Origin: PMG-095 sp049324695
Lineage (GTDB): Bacteria > Myxococcota_A > Polyangia > Polyangiales > Polyangiaceae
Assembly: GCA_049324695.1 (NCBI GenBank)
Contig: JBMOMJ010000055.1
Location: 124,001 to 188,000 of the forward strand
Length of the DNA stretch: 64,000 bases
Direction: 5' to 3'
The position numbers and the translations under genes are program-made. Of this stretch, positions 1 through 9,500 are shown piece by piece; positions within the stretch are counted from its first letter, which is position 1; each line of letters opens with the position of its first letter. The notes under the pieces are model-generated. The model was given only the letters and a program-made list of their open reading frames with translations. It was not told the DNA's origin and did not search any database.

Positions 1-93
1 GTCATGGCTAGCGCAGGCGCGGCGACTCTCGGGACGCTCGTCTTAGGCACGGTGGGTGGGGAAGAGCGCACGCTCGTCAGTAGTCGTGCGTGA
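1..93 (+). CDS. C-terminal fragment of an unidentified protein
   Basis: Frame 1 is open from the window edge to a TGA at 91-93; the other two forward frames close early. The 30 residues are small and hydrophobic followed by a short charged tail, as at the end of a membrane protein, but too little is visible to name a family. It ends 33 bases before the start of the next gene, so it could belong to the same operon. Confidence 0.3.
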   Translation, partial: VMASAGAATLGTLVLGTVGGEERTLVSSRA

Positions 94-126
94 GCAGTGA
101 GCAAACACCATCGTGGAGGAACAATC

Positions 127-1134
127 ATGAGCGCGCAGGCGAACGAAGTACGACAGGGAACGATTGCAAAACGGCTCCTGCCTCGCGTCGGGCTCGGTTG
201 CATGGGTATGAGCGAGTTCTACGGCCCTTCCGACGAAGCGAAGAACATCGACCTTCTGCTGCGAGCACTCGAGCTCGGTTATGTTCATTTCGACACGGCC
301 GACATGTATGGGAACGGCGCCAACGAGCAGTTGTTGGGCCAATTTCTGAGCAGGGTTCCACGCGAGAAGGTATTTCTCGCAACGAAGTTCGGAATCGTTC
401 GTGGCGGTACGGGCGGCTTGGAACGCACACTGAATGGTCGCCCGGATTACGTTCGCGCCGCTTGCGAGCGCAGCCTGCAGCGTTTGGGAACCAGCTACAT
501 CGACCTCTATTACGTTCACCGGCGTGATACTTCCGTGCCAATCGAAGAGACCGTCGGCGCGATGGCCGACCTCGTGAAGGCGGGGAAGATTCGTGCAATT
601 GGTTTGTCCGAGGTGAGCGTGAAGACGCTGCGTGCAGCGCATGCTGTCGCGCCGATCGCCGCGGTGCAGACGGAGTACTCGCTGGTGTCTCGCGAGCCGG
701 AGCGCGAGTTACTCCCAGCCTGTCGAGAACTTGGGGTTTCGTTTGTTGCGTATAGCCCTTTGAGTCGTGGTCTACTTACTGGCACGCTGACCAGCGAACG
801 CTTACGCGCGGGAGGTGATGTTCGCCAGTACCTACCGCGTTTCGCCGGTGATAACCTGGCCAGAAACTCCGCGTTGCTGAAGCAGCTGCATGAAGTCGCG
901 CAGACCAAGTCGTGCACACTTTCACAGCTGGCTCTCGCCTGGGTGCTGGCTCAGGGAGACGACATTCATGCAATTCCGGGAACCCGCAGCGAGCGCTATC
1001 TGCTCGAAAACTTCGCCGCGGGGAAGCTCACGTTGAGCTCCAGCGAGGTTACGCAAATTTCGCGAGCCATCGACGTTTCGCTCGTGGCCGGCGCGCGCTA
1101 CCCTCAGGGCGCAATGCAGGGAATTGGGGAGTAG
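127..1134 (+). CDS. Aldo/keto reductase
   Basis: A 335-residue NAD(P)H-dependent aldo/keto reductase of the TIM-barrel family that reduces aldehydes or ketones in the cytoplasm. The family tetrad is visible: the Asp and Tyr of DTADMYG, the Lys of ATKFG and the His of YYVHRRD. The sequence also has GLGCMGMSEFYG near the N-terminus and IPGTRS before the cofactor-binding C-terminal helix. The ATG at 127 is preferred over an in-frame start at 97 because GGAGGA lies at 115-120, six bases upstream. Length is normal for the AKR13-like group. It is followed 47 bases later by an ABM monooxygenase gene. A role in tailoring the neighbouring polyketide is possible but is only inferred from position. Confidence 0.9.
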   Translation: MSAQANEVRQGTIAKRLLPRVGLGCMGMSEFYGPSDEAKNIDLLLRALELGYVHFDTADMYGNGANEQLLGQFLSRVPREKVFLATKFGIVRGGTGGLERTLNGRPDYVRAACERSLQRLGTSYIDLYYVHRRDTSVPIEETVGAMADLVKAGKIRAIGLSEVSVKTLRAAHAVAPIAAVQTEYSLVSREPERELLPACRELGVSFVAYSPLSRGLLTGTLTSERLRAGGDVRQYLPRFAGDNLARNSALLKQLHEVAQTKSCTLSQLALAWVLAQGDDIHAIPGTRSERYLLENFAAGKLTLSSSEVTQISRAIDVSLVAGARYPQGAMQGIGE

Positions 1135-1181
1135 CTTCGGTGTTATTCAAGTGAATCACCAAGTGTAAAGAAAGAGGAACC

Positions 1182-1466
1182 ATGAGCGAACGATTGCAGA
1201 TGACGGCCTTCATCACACCGAAACCTGGCAAAGCAGACCAACTTCGTGCGCGCCTCAGAGAAGTGGTGGATCTAACGGTGAAGGAGCCCGGGTGTATCGA
1301 GTTTCAAGTCTTCGAAGAGCTCGAGAACCCAGGTCACTTCATCTTGTGGGAAATCTTCGAGAGCCAGGACGCGCTACGCGAGCACATCAACATGGAGTAC
1401 ACGCGCGCGTATTTCGCGAGTGGGCTCATCGAGAGCACCCGGGTGATGAAGCTAAAACAGTTCTAA
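1182..1466 (+). CDS. ABM-family monooxygenase (quinol monooxygenase-like)
   Basis: A 94-residue protein of the antibiotic-biosynthesis monooxygenase family, a dimeric ferredoxin-like fold whose members oxidise quinols or polyketide intermediates, often without a cofactor. Features seen are an N-terminal strand MTAFITPKPGK, the central EPGCIEFQVFEE segment and the FILWEIFES strand typical of YgiN-type proteins. AAGAGGA lies just upstream of the ATG. It follows the aldo/keto reductase closely and probably shares its transcript. Substrate unknown; members serve both respiration-linked quinol metabolism and polyketide tailoring. Confidence 0.85.
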   Translation: MSERLQMTAFITPKPGKADQLRARLREVVDLTVKEPGCIEFQVFEELENPGHFILWEIFESQDALREHINMEYTRAYFASGLIESTRVMKLKQF

Positions 1467-1511
1467 GCTGTGCCTGCTTCGGGGTGGGTTCCGCACGTCG
1501 AGACGTCAAAA

Positions 1512-3017
1512 ATGTGTGTCGGGAAGCAGTCGTGTGATCGCGGGTTGACCTCCAAGCTCATTGGTTTGGATGGATTGGGGCAGGCATCTCCGCGTAGATT
1601 GGAGAGGTTTGCGGTCCTCTCTGGGGCCGCAAATCTCACGTCGGGTGTCGTCAGTCGGACGCGCTGGGAACGGCGAGCCGGCTGGGCTTCGCTGGCCGTC
1701 GCGATCGCGATAGCAGGATCCGTCACGTCAGCGGCACGTGCTCAGCAAGCCGAGTCGGCGCAAAGTCGCGACGCTCCTCCGGCGGCACCCGCGGCAGCGG
1801 CGGCTCCTGCGGCACCAGCAGCACCTGCAGGTGAATCCAGTGAACGGCCCGGTACGGTTCAGCCGGGCTCTGCCCCAGCGGTTACCAATGTGGCGCCTCC
1901 TCCCGCCGCCTCCGATGCCGACCGAACTGCGGGTCCCGCCCCAATCGAACGCGCACCGGCAGCACCGCCACCCCCGGGGCAACCAGCGAAACCTGCTGCT
2001 CCAGAGCCTGCGCGTTTTCACATCAGCGCTCGCTTGAGCACGGTGATTCAAGGTCGGAAAAACGCTTCCCGGCTCAACGACTATCGTTTCGATTCCATGT
2101 TGGTGGTGCCCGGGTTTTCGGGTCAGCTCAAGCCCTGGTTCTCCTGGTTGTTCAACGCGGTGGTTTCGGCGGAGAAGTACGACACCGCCCAGGTGAGAGC
2201 TCTCGACGTCGTTGGCATGTTCAAGCTGCACGACGCTTTTCAGGTCTGGGTAGGGCGCTTCGTCGTCCCGTTCGATCGCTTCAATTTAACGGGGCCATAC
2301 CGCAATCTGATCTGGACTTTCCCCGGTTTTTACAACGGTCGCCCGCAGATCGGCGCTGACGGTGATCCCTACGGTCGTAGCTCTGGAGCTGCGGTATGGG
2401 GAAGCGTCGACCGCGGTCTACTGAAGTACTACGCGATGGCGTACCAGCTCGAGAACGTTCAGCTGTCGCCACGCTTTGCCGCGCGCGTGAGCGTCGGGCT
2501 GCCTGGCGGCGAACCGGGTTACTTCATGTCGAGCACCTACGGGGGCGAGCGCACCGCGCTATCGGTGGGCGTCGGAGCGCAATACCAAAATGACGGGCGA
2601 CGCACGGCACCGACCGATCCTGCAATGCAACCGAATGTATTGGGAGACTTGTGGGCGGTCACCGCGGACGCGTTCGGCGAGAAGAAGTTCGAAGCCGTGG
2701 GCACCTTCACGGCCGACGTTGCGTTCTATCACTACGACGAACATCGACCTTTGCGCGACGGATACTTCGCGACGCTCGGATACCAATTCCCCGCGCGCAT
2801 CGGGGTCGGGGACGTTCAGCTCGGCGTGCGTTGGCAACAGGCATTTGCCGGCTCGAGCTTCCCAAATCAGCCCGATCTAAAGGGTTTCGATGGCACCGTG
2901 TCGTACTTCATGGACGGCTTCAAGCTGCGCTTCGCCGCGAACTATGCGCGCCAATGGTTAGGTCCCGGCGCAATCGCCAACGCCATCTCTCTTGGTTTGC
3001 AATTCGGCTACCCATGA
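1512..3017 (+). CDS. Predicted outer-membrane beta-barrel protein with Pro/Ala-rich N-terminal linker
   Basis: A protein of about 500 residues with an Arg-rich n-region and a hydrophobic stretch ending SAARAQ, which looks like a Sec signal peptide. This is followed by a low-complexity Ala/Pro/Gly segment of about 100 residues. The remaining 340 residues alternate polar and hydrophobic residues with many aromatics and end in a hydrophobic strand terminating GYP, as in outer-membrane porins of the phosphate-selective/OprO-P type. No clear Shine-Dalgarno sequence decides the start: the frame is open from 1470 (GTG), ATG is at 1512 and TTG at 1599. The 3' end overlaps the convergent PPTase gene by 10 bases. 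Transported substrate unknown. Confidence 0.7.
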   Translation: MCVGKQSCDRGLTSKLIGLDGLGQASPRRLERFAVLSGAANLTSGVVSRTRWERRAGWASLAVAIAIAGSVTSAARAQQAESAQSRDAPPAAPAAAAAPAAPAAPAGESSERPGTVQPGSAPAVTNVAPPPAASDADRTAGPAPIERAPAAPPPPGQPAKPAAPEPARFHISARLSTVIQGRKNASRLNDYRFDSMLVVPGFSGQLKPWFSWLFNAVVSAEKYDTAQVRALDVVGMFKLHDAFQVWVGRFVVPFDRFNLTGPYRNLIWTFPGFYNGRPQIGADGDPYGRSSGAAVWGSVDRGLLKYYAMAYQLENVQLSPRFAARVSVGLPGGEPGYFMSSTYGGERTALSVGVGAQYQNDGRRTAPTDPAMQPNVLGDLWAVTADAFGEKKFEAVGTFTADVAFYHYDEHRPLRDGYFATLGYQFPARIGVGDVQLGVRWQQAFAGSSFPNQPDLKGFDGTVSYFMDGFKLRFAANYARQWLGPGAIANAISLGLQFGYP

Positions 3018-3754
3018 ATGCACGCGCGCGGGAGAAGGGTTCCCTCGCACGTCCCGGGCCATCCGGAGAACACGCGGACATCGATTGGCGCCGAGTCGCG
3101 CGCGGAAACAACGAGCGCGACTTGATGAAACCTGGTTGCTCTCCAACTCATGAATTGCCAGCGTTCGCGCACGTGACCGCGCTCGGGAAGGAAAACCACT
3201 TTGAGTTCGTTCCCGTTCGAGTGAACTTCGATCTGAGCGAAAGGCAAATCGAGCCCAAGTCCGCAGGCCTTCGCGTACGCCTCCTTCAAGGTCCAGTATC
3301 GGAAGAGCCGAGCGCTTTGCTGCTCCGCACTCAGGGCGGACAGTTCACGCTGCTCGCCCTTTGAGAACCAACGCGCGAGCGTCTCCAGGCGCATGAGTCG
3401 CCGCGTGCATTCGACGTCCACGCCTACGCTCCTGCAAGCGATCACACATGCACTCAGACCCGGCGTGTGGGCCACGCTAAATTGCACTTGTCGAGCACCA
3501 GCAGGCGCGGCGATGTGCGGTTTTCCGTGAACGTCGGCTTCGAACCGAAACTCTCTCGCTGCTAGCCCGGTGCGCCTGGAGAGCGCAGCACGCAGCAATG
3601 CGCGTGTAAGGCAAAACTGTGCTTTTTCCGGCTCTGAACGGAACGTGTCTGCATGGTTTCTTTCAGTGTCTGCGAGCACGCTCAGGAGTTCATTTGCGAC
3701 CTGAGGCTCGACCCCGTTCCCCTCGTGCAACCAAAGCTCGACCAACTCCGACAT
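3008..3754 (-). CDS. 4'-phosphopantetheinyl transferase (Sfp type)
   Basis: Transfers the phosphopantetheine arm of coenzyme A to the conserved serine of carrier proteins, activating them. The 248-residue length is typical of Sfp-like enzymes. The magnesium-binding GVDVE motif lies near residue 110 and the second signature FRYWTLKEAYAKA near 150; the N-terminal half has an LTRALLR stretch common in this family. It is divergent from the AMP-ligase gene (187-base shared promoter region), so it probably serves the ACP at 6100 and the PKS ACP domain. Its end overlaps the convergent barrel-protein gene. Confidence 0.92.
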   Translation of the reverse strand: MSELVELWLHEGNGVEPQVANELLSVLADTERNHADTFRSEPEKAQFCLTRALLRAALSRRTGLAAREFRFEADVHGKPHIAAPAGARQVQFSVAHTPGLSACVIACRSVGVDVECTRRLMRLETLARWFSKGEQRELSALSAEQQSARLFRYWTLKEAYAKACGLGLDLPFAQIEVHSNGNELKVVFLPERGHVRERWQFMSWRATRFHQVALVVSARDSAPIDVRVFSGWPGTCEGTLLPRACIHG

Positions 3755-3940
3755 CGAAAATGATCCTAATGGAAGGAGAGTAGGAAACGTGTCCTGCCTT
3801 TGTCATCGCGCAGACGACATGTATCGGCGCTCATGACGTGGTGCGTTGCGGATGCTAGTTATCATAACACCACGGGGCGAGGAACGAAGCTGGGTACATC
3901 AGCTGTGCTGAGACAATCCCAATTCATCGGGTAAACAAAA
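3755..3940. promoter_or_regulatory. Divergent promoter region with inverted repeat, PPTase / polyketide operon
   Basis: This AT-richer stretch between two divergent genes must hold both promoters. It contains a perfect 7-bp inverted repeat, CGTGGTG at 3837-3843 and CACCACG at 3868-3874, separated by 24 bases. The arrangement suits a regulator dimer such as the AraC-type protein encoded at 11928-12881, but that link is inference. Confidence 0.45.
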
Positions 3941-5299
3941 ATGGCAGATTCAAGTTGGCTGCTGGAGCGCATCGAATCCTTCGGTGATCAGACCGCGCTT
4001 CATTGGAGGCATCGGACTCTTTCGTATCGCGAGCTCAGGGCCGAAATCGAAAAGAGCCTGATGATGCTGCGGAAGCACGCGGTCAAACCGGGTGATGTGG
4101 TGGGCATGCGCGGCGACTACAGCCCTGCTACGTGTGCCTTCCTGCTCGCCCTGATCGCCAACCAGAACATCGTGGTCCCGTTGGCTCCGACGGTAAAGAC
4201 GTTGGACGAGTTTCTCTCCATCGCCGAGGTCAAAGTCCTTTTCCACTTCGCGGACTCCAAGCTCGTGTCCATCGAGCATCGAGCCGCGGAGACGTCGCAT
4301 CCACTGATCGGCGAACTGCAGCAGCGTGGCGCTCCCGGGTTGATTCTGTTTAGCTCTGGATCAACTGGCAAAAGCAAGGCGTCGCTGCTCGATTTCGACA
4401 AGTTCTTGAAGAAGTTCCAGCGGCAACGCCCTGGCGCCCGCACTCTCACGTTCCTGCTGCTCGACCACATCGGTGGGATCAACACGCTCATGCACGTCTT
4501 GACCTCCGGTGGAACGATCGTCCCCGTCGACGAGCGCACGCCGGCCGCCGTGTGCAAAGCGATTGAGCAACATCGTATTCAGCTGCTGCCCACAACGCCG
4601 ACCTTCCTGAACATGCTGCTGATCTCGGAGGTGTACCGCTCCCACGATCTGTCTTCGCTGGAGCTCATTACCTACGGAACCGAGCCGATGCCGAGCAGCA
4701 CGTTGCGGCACCTGCACGAGGTGTTCCCGAAGGTACAGCTGAAACAAACCTATGGTCTCTCCGAGCTCGGGATCCTTCAAACCAAGTCTAAGGATTCTGA
4801 GTCGCTTTGGGTGAAGGTCGGTGGGGATGGTTATCAGCTGAAGGTCGTGGACGGTGTTCTGTGGGTGAAGGCCGAGTCCGCCATGCTGGGTTACCTGAAC
4901 GCGCCGAGTCCCTTCGACCAAGACGGCTGGTTCAATACAGGGGATGCGGTCGAAGTGGATGGCGAGTACATGAAGATTCTCGGCCGCAAGTCTGAGCTCA
5001 TCAACGTGGGAGGTGAGAAGGTGTATCCCGCGGAAGTCGAGAGTGTTCTGTTGCAGCTTCCAAACGTTCGTGACGTCACGGTGGTAGGTCGGCCGAACCC
5101 GATCACCGGCCAAGTCGTCGTGGCGCGCATTACTCTGCAGGAACCCGAAGAGCTCAGCGCCGTGGTGCGTCGCATGAGGAGCTTTTGTAGTGGCCGCTTG
5201 GCACCCTACAAAGTACCGGTCGCAGTAGACCTGGTGGAAGGCCAGCTGCACGGCGATCGCTTCAAAAAGGCGCGTTCATCGACCTCAACTTTGGCTTGA
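3941..5299 (+). CDS. AMP-dependent acyl ligase (ANL superfamily)
   Basis: Activates a carboxylic acid as the acyl-adenylate and passes it to CoA or an acyl carrier protein. Seen in the 452 residues are the P-loop-like LFSSGSTGKSK, the aromatic-anchor motif TYGLSELG, the ATP-contacting GWFNTGD, the hinge LGRKSELINVGGEKVYPAEVE and a C-terminal Lys in GDRFKKARS that should be the adenylation lysine. It is shorter than typical 500-550-residue acyl-CoA synthetases but all core motifs are present. It leads the operon with a FabG-like reductase, an ACP and a PKS, so loading a starter acid onto the discrete ACP is the likely role. Substrate cannot be read from sequence by eye. Confidence 0.88.
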   Translation: MADSSWLLERIESFGDQTALHWRHRTLSYRELRAEIEKSLMMLRKHAVKPGDVVGMRGDYSPATCAFLLALIANQNIVVPLAPTVKTLDEFLSIAEVKVLFHFADSKLVSIEHRAAETSHPLIGELQQRGAPGLILFSSGSTGKSKASLLDFDKFLKKFQRQRPGARTLTFLLLDHIGGINTLMHVLTSGGTIVPVDERTPAAVCKAIEQHRIQLLPTTPTFLNMLLISEVYRSHDLSSLELITYGTEPMPSSTLRHLHEVFPKVQLKQTYGLSELGILQTKSKDSESLWVKVGGDGYQLKVVDGVLWVKAESAMLGYLNAPSPFDQDGWFNTGDAVEVDGEYMKILGRKSELINVGGEKVYPAEVESVLLQLPNVRDVTVVGRPNPITGQVVVARITLQEPEELSAVVRRMRSFCSGRLAPYKVPVAVDLVEGQLHGDRFKKARSSTSTLA

Positions 5300-5365
5300 A
5301 GAAAGCCGGTTGCTCGTCTGCCTGAGACATTACCTCGCTATCCGAAAAAACTGGGGAGTCAACCT

Positions 5366-6106
5366 GTGTCGAGCTCAAGCAAACTAGTCGTCATTAGCGG
5401 TGGCAGCCGCGGTCTCGGGCAAGCGCTCGTGACTCAATGTCTCGAGCGTGGCTACGCTGTCGCGACGTTCAGCCGTTCCAGCACTGAATTCATCAAGACG
5501 CTCGCGGAGCAAGACGCAAACAGTCAGCGTTTCTTCTGGCGACCGGTCGACGCCTCCGATCCGGCTGCGCTGAAGGACTTCGTTTCAGAAGCCTATCTCA
5601 AGTTCGGTCGCATCGACGGGGTGATCAACAACGCGGGGCTTGGGGCCGATGGAATTCTCGCGACGATGCGCACCACGCAGATCGCCGAGTGCATTTCGCT
5701 GAACCTGAGCGCCGCGATTTATCTGAGCCAGGCCTGTTCCAAGGTGATGCTGCAGCAGGGCTCTGGATCAATCATCAATATCTCTTCAGTCAATGCGGTG
5801 CGCGGGCATTCGGGCGTTTCAGTGTACAGCGCAACCAAAGCAGGGCTCGACGGCATGACGCGGAGCCTCGCGCGCGAGCTCGGGCCTCGAGGCATTCGGG
5901 TGAACTCGATTGCGCCCGGCTACTTCGAGAGTGACATGGTGGGTCACCTGACTGAAGAAGCTACCAAGCGCATCATTCGACGAACCCCGCTTGGGCGCCT
6001 CGGCAACACGCGAGACATCGCCAGCGTTGCCATGTTTTTGCTTTCGACCGAAGCCAACTTCATCACCGGGCAAACTATCGTCGTGGACGGAGGAATCACA
6101 TGTTGA
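5366..6106 (+). CDS. SDR-family 3-oxoacyl-ACP reductase (FabG-like)
   Basis: A classical 246-residue short-chain dehydrogenase that would reduce a beta-ketoacyl thioester with NADPH. Motifs seen are the cofactor loop GGSRGLGQ, NNAG, the catalytic Ser in ISSVNAV, the YSATK Tyr/Lys pair and a C-terminal ITGQTIVVDGG. The start is GTG at 5366 with GGGGAGT upstream. Its stop region overlaps the next gene by 7 bases, so translation is probably coupled. It may supply in trans the ketoreduction that the degenerate KR domain of the PKS at 6513 cannot perform; this is inferred from the missing KR residues and gene order. Confidence 0.93.
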   Translation: MSSSSKLVVISGGSRGLGQALVTQCLERGYAVATFSRSSTEFIKTLAEQDANSQRFFWRPVDASDPAALKDFVSEAYLKFGRIDGVINNAGLGADGILATMRTTQIAECISLNLSAAIYLSQACSKVMLQQGSGSIINISSVNAVRGHSGVSVYSATKAGLDGMTRSLARELGPRGIRVNSIAPGYFESDMVGHLTEEATKRIIRRTPLGRLGNTRDIASVAMFLLSTEANFITGQTIVVDGGITC

Positions 6107-6462
6107 GCGAGCCGATGAGCGAGCAATCGATTGCAGCCAGCGTTGCCGAGGAGATTCTCGTAATCCTACGTGAGAAGGAGGCTTATCAGGGCAAGCCGTT
6201 GCCCGACATCACGAGTCAGCAACGTCTCGGTCCGGATCTCGGTCTAACGTCGCTCGACCTGGCGCGCCTGATCGCTTGCCTCGAGCTCAGATTGAAGGCG
6301 GATCCGTTTCAGGAGCTCGTGCCGATTACGAGCGTCCGCTCTGTCGGGGATGTGTGCCAAGCGTACGTGAAGTTCTTCTCCGGCGCGAAGAGTGACGGTT
6401 CGGAAGACGAGTTGGAGCAAGCTCGCGCCCGAGCACGCGCGCGCGTTCGCGGAGTGGGTTGA
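6100..6462 (+). CDS. Stand-alone acyl carrier protein
   Basis: A 120-residue carrier protein with the phosphopantetheine attachment motif DLGLTSLDLARL; the modified serine is about residue 51. ATG at 6100 is chosen because GGAGG at 6089-6093 lies six bases upstream, although this overlaps the reductase gene; a second ATG at 6115 is possible. The C-terminus has an unusual Arg/Ala alternation after an acidic stretch. Lying between the AMP-ligase/FabG pair and the PKS, it probably carries the activated starter unit. The PPTase at 3008 would activate it. Confidence 0.85.
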   Translation: MLSEPMSEQSIAASVAEEILVILREKEAYQGKPLPDITSQQRLGPDLGLTSLDLARLIACLELRLKADPFQELVPITSVRSVGDVCQAYVKFFSGAKSDGSEDELEQARARARARVRGVG

Positions 6463-6512
6463 GCGAGTGTGTGTTCGGGGCAACTTAGGAGATCAGCGAA
6501 GGAGCTCGAACG

Positions 6513-9500
6513 ATGACGATCGGCGATCGACGAGAGGGCATTGCGATCATCGGCATGGCCTGCCGGTTTCCAGGCGCCCACAATCTGGAAGCCTTTTGGC
6601 AGAACTTGTGTGCCGGCAAGGAGAGCGTGACGTTCTTCAGTCGCGACGAGTTGCTGGCTGCAGGGGTGCGTGCAGAGACGCTCGAGCAACCCGGGTTCGT
6701 GCCAGCTAGCCCAGTGGTGGCCGACGCCGATCGCTTCGACGCAGCCTTCTTCGGTTACACCGGCCGGGAAGCGACGCTCATGGATCCGCAGCAGCGCCTC
6801 TTTCTCGAGGTTGCCTGGGAGTGCCTAGAGGTTGCTGGTTATTCCCCGGACCACGTCAGGGGAAGCGTTGGAGTGTTTGCTGGCTCCGGCGGAGTCGTTT
6901 CGAGTTACCTCGCCGCTTACCAGCAGAGGGTCGCCGACCTGCTCGGGCCTACCGGCAGTCTTCAGCACATTGGTAACGACAAGGACTTCTTGAGTACCCG
7001 TGTGTCGTTCAAGCTCGACTTGCAGGGTCCGAGCATCAACGTGCAGACGGCCTGCTCGACCTCGTTGGTTGCTGTCCATCTCGCTTGCCGCAGCTTGCTC
7101 GATGGTGAATGTGATATGGCGCTCGCGGGTGCCTCGACGGTTCGCGTTCCGCAGATCAACGGCTACGTCTATCAAAGCGAAGACATTCTCTCGCCGGACG
7201 GGCACTGTCGTCCCTTCGACCATCGCGCCCAGGGAACCATCTTCGGTAGCGGCGTGGGCGCGGTTCTGCTCAAGCCTCTCTCAGCCGCCCTCGCGGATGG
7301 TGACCACATCTTCGCCGTCATCAAGGGCTCGTCCGTGAACAACGATGGTGGGCGCAAGGTGAGCTACACCGCGTCGAGTGTTCCGGGCCAAGCGCGTGCC
7401 ATGGTGGAGGCCATGGAGCTCGCCGGTATTCCAGCGGAGACGATCGAGTACGTCGAGTGCCATGCGACGGCGACGGCGGTTGGCGACCCACTCGAGCTGC
7501 AGGCACTGACGCGGGCTTTTCGAACTGGCACGCGGCGCACGAATTTCTGTGCGGTTGGCTCGGTGAAGTCGAACATCGGTCACCTCGAGCAAGCGGCCGG
7601 CATGGCGAGCTTGATCAAGACTGCGCTGGCGCTGCAACATCGCAAGTTGCCGCCGAGCATCAATTTCGAGGCGCCCAACCCCAAACTGGCGCTAGCCGAA
7701 AGCCCATTCTTCGTGCAAACCGAGCTCACTGAATGGGCTGCGAACGCCGAGCATCCCCGACGCGCAGCCCTCAATGGTTTGGGTCTCGGAGGAACCAACG
7801 CATTCGTATTGCTCGAAGAGGCACCAGCAGCTGCTGCGCCCGAAGCGGAGGTGGAGCGCCCGCTTCACTTGTTGGCTTTGTCGGCACGCAGCGAAGAAGC
7901 CCTTTCCGAGAGCGCTTCGCGGTTCGAGCGACAGCTCGCGCAGCTCATTTCGCATTCCGAAACGGAGCGCGTGCGCCTTGCCGACGTGTGCTTTACGGCG
8001 AACGTCAGCAGGTCTCAATTCAAGCACCGCTTGGCGGTTTCGGCGAGCTCACTCGAAGAACTGCGGGAACGGCTCGCCGCCCCGTCGTCCAAAGACTTGG
8101 TGCGCGGACACGGCACTGAAAAGCCCTTCGTATTCCTTTTCACCGGCCAAGGTGCGCAATACGCCGGAATGGCCAGGCAGCTCTACGAGACTCAGCCGAC
8201 GTACCGTTCGGTGCTCGACGAATGCGATCAGCTTTCGCGAGGTTACAATGAGGTTTCGCTGCTCGACGCCATGTTTGCTCGCGACGGCAACGAAGAACTC
8301 ATCAATGAGACGGGCTACACGCAGGTCGCGTTATTCGCCGTCGAATACGCGATGGCCCGCCTCCTCGAGTCGTGGGGACTGAAGCCGGCGGCATTGCTCG
8401 GCCACAGCGTGGGTGAAGTGGCTGCAGCCTGCTTCGCTGGCGTCATGAACCTCGAGCAAGGCATTCGGTTCATTTCACAGCGTGGTCGTTTGATGCAAGG
8501 TCTGCCGCGCACGGGCGGGATGGCCGCGGTGTTCGCCGAAGAGCAGGTCGTGGAGGAGCTGCTCGCGCCATTCGGAGATCGCATCTCCATCGCAGGAGCG
8601 AACTCGCCGTTGAACAGCGTTGTTTCGGGCGAGAAGGATGCCCTGCTGGAGCTGTTCGCCGAGTTGAGTCGTCGCGAGATCCCATTCCGCGAGCTGGTCG
8701 TTTCGCATGCGTTCCACTCGGCGTTGATGGATCCCATCCTGGACGAGCTCGAGGCGGCGGCTGCGCACGTTCAAACTCGAAAACCGAACATTCCGCTGAT
8801 CTCGAACCTGACGGGGGCCTTCTTCGAGAGCGCGCCGGACGCGCGTTACTTCCGCGAACACGCGCGCCGTGCGGTGCGCTTTGCTGCAGGTATCAAAGCG
8901 CTGCGAGCGGCGGGGCACGAGTGCTTCGTGGAAGTGGGGCCTGGTGCGACCCTGCTCGGCCTAGGTCGCCAAAGTGTGCGCGATGAGAACGTGCAATGGC
9001 TACCGTGCCTGGGACGCGGCAAGTCCGACTGGGAAGTGCTGCAAGCGACATTGAGGGCGCTCTACGTCAATGGCTGCTCCATCGACTTCGAGAGCTTCGA
9101 TCGCGACTATCAGCGGAGGCGCGTCCCGCTTCCGACGTATCCCTTCGAGCGAAAGCAATTCTGGGTCAAGCCGAGCGAGCAGGTCGGCTCCGTCTCGCAG
9201 GATGCTCATCCACTGCTCGGAACGCGTTTGCGCTCGACGCTGCGAGAACTGCAGTTCGAATCGTACTACTCGCTCGACAGTTTGCCGTACCTCGACGACC
9301 ACCGCATCTTCGGACCCGCGGTGTTGCCGACCACAGCGGCGCTCGTGAGCGCGATTGCGGCAGGGCAAGCTCATTTCGGCGACGAGGCGGTTCAAGTCGA
9401 AGGTTTTCTCTACCGTGAAGCCATGGTGTTGCCCGACGACGGCAACCACTTGGTTCACCTCGTGCTCACGCCCGACACCGAAGAGGCTGCGACATTCAAG

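Noticed and set aside
2651..3364. 237-codon plus-strand frame across the barrel protein and PPTase genes
   Set aside because: Spans two recognised genes in another frame and has low-complexity Arg-rich content.
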